From Bacteroidales bacterium UBA7569 (lineage in GTDB: Bacteria; Bacteroidota; Bacteroidia; Bacteroidales; Paludibacteraceae): DNA of 19,822 nt. Numbering within the stretch: position 1 is the stretch's first letter; every line of letters starts with the position of its first letter. Both the position numbers and the translations under genes were made by a program. The DNA is taken from NCBI GenBank assembly GCA_002477945.1, contig DLLF01000024.1, positions 1 through 19,822 of the forward strand, given 5' to 3'. The notes beneath the pieces were generated by a model. The model made no database searches, was not told the DNA's origin, and saw only the letters and a list, made by a program, of their open reading frames with translations. Below, one piece after another: positions 14,017-19,822 of this stretch.

Positions 14017-15054
14017 CTAGTAAGTTACCTTTGCCCCGTTGTATAGTTTTTGGAAGCCTTCTACAACTACTTGGTCGCCCTCGTGGAGGCCGCGGGTGAT
14101 GAGTACGCCGCCCGAGGCATACTGACCGATTTCCACGTGGCGACGTGTGGCGATACCGTTCTCTACCACCCAGACCGATGCCCCGCTTGTGAGCGTCTGC
14201 ACACAGGCGGCAGGTACGAAATAGCCCGATACGCTCTGCGAGCGGAGCCTGACCTTGCTCACCATACCCGGCAGCAGTTGCTGCTTGTAGTCGTCCGAGG
14301 GGTTGGAGATAAACGCCGTAACGGTATAGGTGTGCGCTATCGTGTTGGCGAGCAGGTTCTTCTCCGTTACGCAGACAGGTACTTCGGTCTTGCCGATAGC
14401 CTCCACTACGACGCTGCCGCTGTCGCCCACCTGAATGGACGTGATATCGCCTTCCGCCACGTCAAACGTAACGTTGTAGCCCTCCATATCCAGCAGCGTT
14501 ACCAGACTCAGTCCGGGGGCGACCACCTGTCCCGCTTTGGCTTTGCACTCGCCTATCACGCCGTCGCTTGGCGCACGCAGCACACAGTCGTTGAGCGACT
14601 TGCGCGACATGGCAAGTACTGACCTTGCCTGCTCCAGTTGGCTGCTTACTTCTACCATTTTCATTTCGGTGATGACGCCTTTGGCATAGACCTGCCTGGC
14701 ACGTCTGTAGCCGTCTGCCGCCTGTTGATAGGTGGCATTGGCTGCTAACATAGCGTTCCGCGCCTGCGTGTCGTCCAAACGCAGCAGTTCCTGCCCCTGC
14801 TGTACGTGGTCGCCTTTCTTGACATAGACTGCCGTCACCTGTCCCGCAGTCTGTACGCTCAACGGCACACTCGACGCCTCTTCTATCCTGCCCACATACG
14901 TGTGCGTGTTCACGCGCGTCTGCCTGTCCATCGTCTGCACCTCCACCTTGATGGGGCGCACCTCGTACTGCGGCTTTTTGTTCATAGGCAACTTGTCGCA
15001 CCCCGCAAGACAGAGGAGAAGCAAACAAAGTAGAGATTGTCTGTAAATGGTCAT
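14017..15054 (-). CDS. RND efflux periplasmic adaptor (membrane-fusion lipoprotein)
   Basis: A 345-residue HlyD/AcrA-type adaptor. The signal peptide ends in the lipobox LAGC with lipidated C19. The lipoyl-like half-motifs are at VPLSVQTAGQVTAVYVKKGDHVQQGQELLRLDD (about 63-95) and near VLRAPSDGVIGECKAKAGQVVAPG. A helical hairpin of only about 65 residues lies between them (ARNAMLAANATYQQAADGYRRAR). A beta-barrel and membrane-proximal domain follow. It couples an RND pump to an outer-membrane channel. Its start overlaps the tetR stop as ATGA, so the two are translationally linked. Its natural partner is the RND gene at 8383-11472, now about 2.5 kb downstream beyond the restriction cassette. 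Confidence 0.93.
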   Translation of the reverse strand: MTIYRQSLLCLLLLCLAGCDKLPMNKKPQYEVRPIKVEVQTMDRQTRVNTHTYVGRIEEASSVPLSVQTAGQVTAVYVKKGDHVQQGQELLRLDDTQARNAMLAANATYQQAADGYRRARQVYAKGVITEMKMVEVSSQLEQARSVLAMSRKSLNDCVLRAPSDGVIGECKAKAGQVVAPGLSLVTLLDMEGYNVTFDVAEGDITSIQVGDSGSVVVEAIGKTEVPVCVTEKNLLANTIAHTYTVTAFISNPSDDYKQQLLPGMVSKVRLRSQSVSGYFVPAACVQTLTSGASVWVVENGIATRRHVEIGQYASGGVLITRGLHEGDQVVVEGFQKLYNGAKVTY

Positions 15055-15647
15055 TTCAGTAGGGTATGTATATAGTTGATATTCTCCTCCAAGCGTCGCT
15101 GTTGTGTCTGTTCGTGGTCTTGCTCCTGCTCGGGGAGCAGGTTACCGATGGCAGGCATAACGAGTACCGCCATGATATTGAGCGAACATATCGTCAGCAT
15201 CAGCCGCTCGGCATTGGTGGGGACAATGTTGCCCGCTTCGGCTTCACGGTCCAAAGTGTGCTGAAGGCACTCTATGTGTTCGCCGTATTGCTTGTGGGCA
15301 ATGTCGTAAAGCGTGTCCGGTATCTGCCCGGTCTCGTTTACCAAGAGCCTTGCCAGCATGGCGTTCTTTGTCATCAGGTAGAAGTTCTGCCGGATAAGAT
15401 TGTCGATATTCTCCATAAAATGTAGGTTCTCTGTGCCTTCGGGGGGCAATACGGACAGGATAAACTCATCAATCTTACGTTGCAGCACCTCACGGAAAAG
15501 GTTCTCCTTGTTCTGGAAATGGTAGTATAGCAGCACATGGGTTACACCCACCCGCTTGGCGATACGCGAGATGTTCGCCCCCTCGTAGCCGTTGCGGGCA
15601 AACTCCTCCTCCGCCGCCTGCAGTATCTCTTCTCGTTTATTCTTCAT
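15051..15647 (-). CDS. TetR/AcrR-family transcriptional repressor of the efflux operon
   Basis: A 198-residue protein with an N-terminal HTH (ILQAAEEEFARNGYEGANISRIAKRVGVTHVLLYYHF, recognition part about residues 26-44) and a divergent helical ligand-binding C-terminus. TetR repressors next to RND genes usually bind an operator in their own promoter and release it when a substrate of the pump binds. That layout is present here: a perfect palindrome lies about 65 bp upstream of the ATG at 15645-15647. It is the first gene of the tetR-adaptor unit. Confidence 0.93.
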   Translation of the reverse strand: MKNKREEILQAAEEEFARNGYEGANISRIAKRVGVTHVLLYYHFQNKENLFREVLQRKIDEFILSVLPPEGTENLHFMENIDNLIRQNFYLMTKNAMLARLLVNETGQIPDTLYDIAHKQYGEHIECLQHTLDREAEAGNIVPTNAERLMLTICSLNIMAVLVMPAIGNLLPEQEQDHEQTQQRRLEENINYIHTLLK

Positions 15648-15671
15648 TGGTTGTCAGAATGAAATCGGCTG

Positions 15672-15704
15672 CAAAAGTAGTGCTTTTTATTCCATACCTC
15701 CAAA
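15672..15704 (-). promoter_or_regulatory. Promoter of the tetR-adaptor unit
   Basis: Minus-strand TTTG (15701-15704), a 21-bp spacer, then TACTTTTG (15672-15679) fits the Bacteroidetes consensus. The start codon is about 25 bp downstream of the -7 box. Confidence 0.72.
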
Positions 15705-15709
15705 TTTAT

Positions 15710-15727
15710 ACTTACAAATATGTAAGT
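15710..15727. promoter_or_regulatory. Probable TetR operator
   Basis: ACTTACA (15710-15716), spacer AATA, TGTAAGT (15721-15727) is a perfect inverted repeat five bases upstream of the -33 box. The position and symmetry fit autoregulation by the TetR protein encoded just downstream. Confidence 0.72.
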
Positions 15728-15933
15728 GCTATTATGGCGCATTTATGGATAGTATGTAGAAAGTGTGTATATAGAGGGTGGATTCGTTCTTTTTGAAAGA
15801 ATGGTAAAAAGCGGCTTTTGTGTAGCCGACCTCATCGACCCCTCATCGACCCCTGGACGGGATACTGACCTGATTCTGATAGTGCATGGACGAATTGTTG
15901 CAAATAAGGCTCTTAGGTGATAGCACAAAAATA
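15728..15933. other. Non-coding stretch between the tetR promoter and the esterase terminator
   Basis: The whole gap between tetR and the esterase gene (15648-16005) holds the tetR promoter and operator, a 29-bp interspersed repeat and the esterase terminator. A 61-codon minus-strand frame (15928-15743) has no recognisable features and is not called. Confidence 0.6.
15824..15852. repeat. 29-bp intergenic repeat, copy 1
   Basis: This begins AGCCGACCTCA and ends CCCTCATCGACCC. Within it CTCATCGACCC occurs twice in tandem (15831-15852). A copy with three substitutions is at 19704-19732. Confidence 0.75.
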
Positions 15934-15967
15934 GGTATGGCTACCAAAATACTTTGGTAGCCATACC
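15925..15967 (-). terminator. Strong rho-independent terminator downstream of the esterase gene
   Basis: A perfect 15-bp stem, GGTATGGCTACCAAA (15934-15948) with TTTGGTAGCCATACC (15953-15967), encloses ATAC. On the minus strand it is followed by TATTTTTGTG. It lies about 38 bp after the esterase stop and should end transcription of the acyltransferase-esterase unit. Confidence 0.88.
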
Positions 15968-16005
15968 GTTTGTTTCGTGATTTCAACTATGGAAGAAAGA
16001 AACAA

Positions 16006-17112
16006 TTATTTCACAGGTTCGTCTTGCAGTCCCCACCCCGTGATAGTGGCAACGTAGGGAATCACCGAGTAGGCTATCTTCTGATGCCCCTGATAGTTGG
16101 GGTGGGAAGAGGCACCGAGGTCACTGTCATTGTCGTGCAAAGCGGGGCAGAGTCCGAGATAATGCACGTTCTTCATACCGCAGTTGTTCACCAGTTCGCG
16201 TATATACGTAAACAGGTATTCGTGTGCCTTCGTGGCAATACACAGCACGGGATAATACTCTCCGTAGTTTGCCTTTATCTCACGCAGCAGTTTGTAGTAT
16301 TGGTCGCGGAACTTCTCGTATTTGGGTTGCATAGCCACCGAGAAATCATTGGCACCCAGATAAATAACGGTCATAGCAGGACGGAAATCCGATTTCTCTG
16401 CCGTCCAACGTGTAGCCTGCGTAGAGTCCATATCGAAGGTCTGCATATAACGCTCAGGCATCCACCAACCGTCATACTTTGAGTTATAGTTGCGTGTGAT
16501 ACCCATTCCCGAGTGTGCAATAGCCACATAATCCGCCCCGAAGTAGCGTGCTACAATGGCAGCGTAGGTTTTGGAGGAATTCTCTGTTTCGGGCGTAAAG
16601 GGATCGGTCTTTACGCTGTTCTCCGAACCGTAACCGCACGTGTAACTGTCGCCTACGAGCTCCAACTGCCTGTCAGACAATGGTGTGGCAGGGTAGAACT
16701 TGTCAGCGGTAAACTCAATAATCGTGGTAGTGCCCTGTTCCCCTTCGGTACGCTTTTGAAGCACTACCTCATGGATTCCCCTGCGGGTCTTGTTCACAGG
16801 GTCATCGGGTGATACAAGTGTGATGACCGAATCCGTACCGGAAGTTGCTATGATGCGGTCTGGTTCATTGCTTGCCGGACTATCAATCCATACATTATAA
16901 TAATTACGCTTGGTGTCAGACACCTTCATGGTCAGTGACTTGCCCGAATATGCCACGCGGATGGTGGTTGCCGTCCAATCAAATGATACGGCAGTTCCAT
17001 CCGTTGCTGTACGCCCGACAATGGTTATGCGCTTGTCGGTAGCGGGAATGGTCTCCGCCATTGCCGAGCAGGCAATAAGTAGCGAGGCTAAGAATAAAGT
17101 GCTTCTTTTCAT
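16006..17112 (-). CDS. Secreted SGNH-type esterase, CE2-like (acetyl esterase)
   Basis: From Met 17110-17112 the protein has 368 residues and a Sec signal peptide (MKRSTLFLASLLIACSAMA, cleavage after about 19). The N-terminal half (about 25-145) is beta-rich, as in the jelly-roll domain of carbohydrate esterase family 2. The SGNH core follows: ELVGDSYTCGYGSE with Ser156, LGANDFS (253-256) and SSHPNYQGHQKIA with His337. An alanine sits where SGNH enzymes often have Asp three residues before the His. CE2 enzymes are known to work with a Ser-His dyad. It probably removes acetyl groups from polysaccharide or glycan outside the cytoplasm. A longer frame to 17289 runs into the upstream gene and lacks a signal peptide. 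Its start is 64 bp after the acyltransferase stop, suggesting an operon. Confidence 0.85.
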   Translation of the reverse strand: MKRSTLFLASLLIACSAMAETIPATDKRITIVGRTATDGTAVSFDWTATTIRVAYSGKSLTMKVSDTKRNYYNVWIDSPASNEPDRIIATSGTDSVITLVSPDDPVNKTRRGIHEVVLQKRTEGEQGTTTIIEFTADKFYPATPLSDRQLELVGDSYTCGYGSENSVKTDPFTPETENSSKTYAAIVARYFGADYVAIAHSGMGITRNYNSKYDGWWMPERYMQTFDMDSTQATRWTAEKSDFRPAMTVIYLGANDFSVAMQPKYEKFRDQYYKLLREIKANYGEYYPVLCIATKAHEYLFTYIRELVNNCGMKNVHYLGLCPALHDNDSDLGASSHPNYQGHQKIAYSVIPYVATITGWGLQDEPVK

Positions 17113-17176
17113 AGATGTATTTTTATGATTGAGTATGTTCAAAAATGGAAATGGTGGTATCGAAGTCCGTATTTGT

Positions 17177-18157
17177 TCATCCTTTCTTGATTTTTTTGCC
17201 GACCATAAATGGAAGGTATCTGTATATAAACCAAACAATACAAGTGGATACTGTGCAAACCACAACAAATCCCAACAGCACAATGGCATAATTCCTTTCA
17301 GAGACTAATCCTATTTTCTCGAATAGTTTTCCGGTCAGTAGCGGAACACCGCCGCAAATGAAATAATAGACCAACGAATGAGTCCCCACCCATTCAATCC
17401 ATTTGCACGGAGGCAGTTTCTTGCTTAGGGCTATCATGAACAAAGAACCTGCAAGCATATCGGCAAGGAATACAAAGTAGTTGCTGATTCGGATAGGGCA
17501 AACGATTATATGAACGCCGCTCTTGCATTCATAGATCTTGATACCAATCAGCAGAATCAATAATATGGGAAGGCTGTAAGGAGTACAAAGATATCGGTCA
17601 AAGATGCTCTCGTGCTTGTGGTAGTAGTAACCGGCAAAAAGGAATAAAAGGGCTTGAAGAGCATTGTCTATCCTCCAGAAATAGGGATCTTCTGATTCAG
17701 GAATATAGATGGAAACGACAAACGATACGATGCACATAAGGGCTAAAACCGCTGTTTTTCCGTTGGATAGGCGTATCATTACGCTGAATAGTATTTCTGC
17801 CATACAGAGAGCCGCCACAAACCAGGAGGCTTCTCCCGATACAATTTGCAGCAGCATATCGGTTATGTTCAATTCGTTGCCGTGAACCAATGCTTTGGGT
17901 ATAGCGATAAGCGCGGTAAATATAAAGTAGGGCAACAAAATTCCTCTTGCAATGGATATAAGTTTCTTGCGCAGACAGAACGCCTGCTCTTTGTACATCA
18001 GGTAACCCGAAAGCAGAAAGAAAAGCACCAAGGCGTTGCTCACATAGAGTCTGTATGCCACTATGCCCCCGTCTGCACAATATACATCCGTATGGAATAG
18101 CAGTATAGCCAGCATACAGAGTCCTCGCAATAAATCGATCCAGTGCTTTCGTTCCAT
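17177..18157 (-). CDS. Acyltransferase 3 family membrane protein
   Basis: A 326-residue polytopic protein starting MERKHWIDLLRGLCMLAILLFHTDV. The R11 and H22 in this first membrane helix match the conserved Arg and His of acyltransferase 3 enzymes. About ten hydrophobic segments follow, including LFFLLSGYLMY, ILLPYFIFTALIAI and WFVAALCMAEILFSVMI. The family moves acyl groups, often acetyl, onto surface sugars or other periplasmic acceptors. The acceptor cannot be predicted. It is the first gene of a unit with a CE2-like esterase, which hints at a shared acetylated substrate. A promoter is proposed about 80 bp upstream. Confidence 0.9.
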   Translation of the reverse strand: MERKHWIDLLRGLCMLAILLFHTDVYCADGGIVAYRLYVSNALVLFFLLSGYLMYKEQAFCLRKKLISIARGILLPYFIFTALIAIPKALVHGNELNITDMLLQIVSGEASWFVAALCMAEILFSVMIRLSNGKTAVLALMCIVSFVVSIYIPESEDPYFWRIDNALQALLFLFAGYYYHKHESIFDRYLCTPYSLPILLILLIGIKIYECKSGVHIIVCPIRISNYFVFLADMLAGSLFMIALSKKLPPCKWIEWVGTHSLVYYFICGGVPLLTGKLFEKIGLVSERNYAIVLLGFVVVCTVSTCIVWFIYRYLPFMVGKKIKKG

Positions 18158-18236
18158 AGTATAATTGAACCTCTTTGTTTGGGGTGGTAAAAGTGCCGGA
18201 CTGCAATCATAACGCTCCCTCGCACGCTACAGGACG

Positions 18237-18267
18237 CAAAGATAATGAAAATCTCCTGCAAAACAAG
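18237..18267 (-). promoter_or_regulatory. Possible promoter of the acyltransferase-esterase unit
   Basis: Minus-strand TATCTTTG (18237-18244) is a full -7 match. CTTG (18264-18267) is 19 bp upstream and one base from TTTG. Confidence 0.55.
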
Positions 18268-18310
18268 TATATATATCGAATGAATCACATTCCGGAATGG
18301 AAATGCTTCC

Positions 18311-18346
18311 TTTCTATGGAATTACCGGCAATTTCTTGTACCTTTG
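18311..18346 (+). promoter_or_regulatory. Possible promoter of the sensor kinase gene
   Basis: TACCTTTG (18339-18346) is a full -7 match about 46 bp before the ATG. No good -33 box is at the ideal distance. TTTC at 18311-18314 is a poor candidate. Confidence 0.5.
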
Positions 18347-18392
18347 CCGTGCAGATAGGTCGTAACCGGTCGTAACTAAAGATACTCTTCGT

Positions 18393-19562
18393 ATGCAGTT
18401 GAATCTCTCCAAAGGATGGCGTGTGCTTTTCTTGCTGATAGCCACTTTCATTGTCATCGTTTCTGTATTGTTTACCAATCATATTGCCAATAGTCTCGCA
18501 CGGGAAGAACGTAACAAAGTGGAGATTTGGGCAGAAGCCACAAGGCAGTTCATTATGGCGGACGAAAACACCAACATAGATTTCTTTTCCGACATCATAG
18601 AACAAAATACAACCATACCGGTCTATATGACCGATGCTGATGGCAATTTGCTGTTTTCTCGCAACGTTCGTGAACCGAAGCGCAATGCCGCAGCGTTCTA
18701 TGCTGAAAAAATCAAGAGTCTGCAGGCTTCCGAAGAACCGATTGAGGTGCGCATATCGCCTGATGTAGTGCAATATATCTACTACGAAGATTCCACATTG
18801 CTCAAGCAACTCTATTATTTCCCTTACATCCAGTTCGCAGTCATCTTTCTGTTTGTTATTATTATCATTTATATGCTTTCCACAGCGCAACACAACGAAC
18901 AAAACAGGGTATGGGCAGGGCTGAGCAAGGAGACGGCACATCAACTTGGGACGCCTATCTCGTCTTTGAATGCGTGCAGCGAATTGCTCAAAATCAACCA
19001 TCCTGACGATGAATTGGTCTATGAGATGGACAAGGATATACAACGCTTGCAGGCTATTGCCGACCGCTTTTCCAAAATCGGATCTGATCCTGTCCTGACT
19101 CCTGCAAATCTTATGCAGGTGCTTGTCGGTTCGGTGGATTATATGCGCAGCAGAACCTCGGAACAGGTGTCGTATAAGGTCACATTGAATGGAAAATTGC
19201 TCTCGAAAGAGGACAATATCCCAGAAATAACGGTGATGATGAACCGTACACTCATGGAATGGGTAGTGGAAAATCTCTGCAAAAATGCAGTGGATGCGAT
19301 GGAGAATAAAGGTACTGTTACCCTTGCTGTGCAAGAAACCGATGATAAACTGTTTTTGGACATATCCGATACGGGGAAAGGCATCGAACGGAAGCATTTG
19401 CGCGATGTCTTCAAACCCGGATACACCACCAAAAAACGAGGCTGGGGGTTGGGACTGTCGTTGGCAAAACGTATTATAGAACAATATCATAATGGCAAAA
19501 TCTTTGTTAAACAATCCGTTCAGGGCGAGGGAACAACGTTCCGTATCATACTTCATGCATGA
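18393..19562 (+). CDS. Membrane sensor histidine kinase
   Basis: A 389-residue protein. Two membrane helices (about 11-30 and 143-163) flank a periplasmic sensor part. The dimerisation/phosphoacceptor motif is SKETAHQLGTPISSL with H183, followed by ATPase boxes: N-box VVENLCKNAVDAM (291-303), G1 DISDTGKGI (323-331) and G2 GWGLGLSLAKRI (350-361). It should autophosphorylate on H183 in response to an envelope signal. The partner response regulator is not in the window and may lie beyond the right edge. It is the only plus-strand gene and diverges from the acyltransferase, sharing a 235-bp intergenic region. Confidence 0.94.
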   Translation: MQLNLSKGWRVLFLLIATFIVIVSVLFTNHIANSLAREERNKVEIWAEATRQFIMADENTNIDFFSDIIEQNTTIPVYMTDADGNLLFSRNVREPKRNAAAFYAEKIKSLQASEEPIEVRISPDVVQYIYYEDSTLLKQLYYFPYIQFAVIFLFVIIIIYMLSTAQHNEQNRVWAGLSKETAHQLGTPISSLNACSELLKINHPDDELVYEMDKDIQRLQAIADRFSKIGSDPVLTPANLMQVLVGSVDYMRSRTSEQVSYKVTLNGKLLSKEDNIPEITVMMNRTLMEWVVENLCKNAVDAMENKGTVTLAVQETDDKLFLDISDTGKGIERKHLRDVFKPGYTTKKRGWGLGLSLAKRIIEQYHNGKIFVKQSVQGEGTTFRIILHA

Positions 19563-19703
19563 TATGACGTCTGACGGGTTTTCTGTCCTTCCATTGTCAT
19601 TCGTATGCAGTATCTCGCAATGAGTAAGTTGTAAGAAGGCTTGAAGATTGTATCCTGTTGGCTTTTATGTTCGGAAAATGTTGGAATGGTTTACGACCCC
19701 TCA

Positions 19704-19732
19704 AGCCGACCTCAAGCACCCCTCATCGACCC
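19704..19732. repeat. 29-bp intergenic repeat, copy 2
   Basis: This matches 15824-15852 at 26 of 29 positions. The differences are one three-base block (AGC for TCG). It lies in the non-coding 260 bp after the kinase gene, where I see no gene or clear terminator. Confidence 0.75.
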
Positions 19733-19822
19733 ATCAATTGGAGATTAAGAAAATGTTAGTGTTCTTTTAATTATTCCTATAGATGGGTAGGGGAGGTATC
19801 CTTCCGGCATTGTGTCGGGTGT

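Noticed and set aside
15743..15928. A 61-codon minus-strand gene
   Set aside because: It has no domain and no promoter, and includes the interspersed 29-bp repeat.
17113..17289. N-terminal extension of the esterase to 17289
   Set aside because: It overlaps the acyltransferase gene. The Met at 17112 begins a clear signal peptide.

Overview
The window looks like a chromosomal segment from a member of the Bacteroidales (family and genus not determinable from sequence alone). The promoters fit the Bacteroidetes pattern (TTTG, about 20 bp, TAnnTTTG), starts lack clear Shine-Dalgarno sequences, and the gene families are common in that order. Nearly every gene is on the minus strand. Only the sensor kinase at the right end is on the plus strand.

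Left block (1-6550): a type I restriction-modification operon transcribed right to left, hsdR (6420-3235), hsdM (3228-1600), then hsdS (552 to beyond the left edge). A REP-associated tyrosine transposase (RAYT, 1420-767) and its palindromic repeats lie between hsdM and hsdS. One repeat supplies the hsdM stop codon, and a 15-bp tandem array of half-repeats is embedded in frame inside the transposase gene.

Second block (6520-8390): an unusual cassette-like region. Three small minus-strand genes (7934-7548 unknown, 7521-7153 four-helix-bundle protein, 7042-6557 a diverged paralogue of the first) are separated by telomere-like heptamer arrays (consensus GGGATTA on the plus strand). The arrays begin one base before two of the start codons and supply the stop codons of all three genes. 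The operon has a good promoter overlapped by a perfect 10-bp-arm palindrome. An oppositely oriented array begins at the stop codon of the adjacent efflux pump gene.

Third block (8383-15740): a TetR regulator, membrane-fusion lipoprotein and RND pump that look like one efflux operon. Between the lipoprotein and pump genes sits a type II restriction-modification cassette (m5C methyltransferase, Xre-type regulator, probable endonuclease) with its own promoter and terminator. No outer-membrane channel gene is visible. A TetR-type operator palindrome lies upstream of the regulator.

Right block (15740-19822): a secreted SGNH/CE2-like esterase downstream of a membrane acyltransferase, with a strong terminator, and a divergent sensor histidine kinase. 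A 29-bp repeat occurs in two non-coding gaps of this block. No tRNA, rRNA or CRISPR array was seen.
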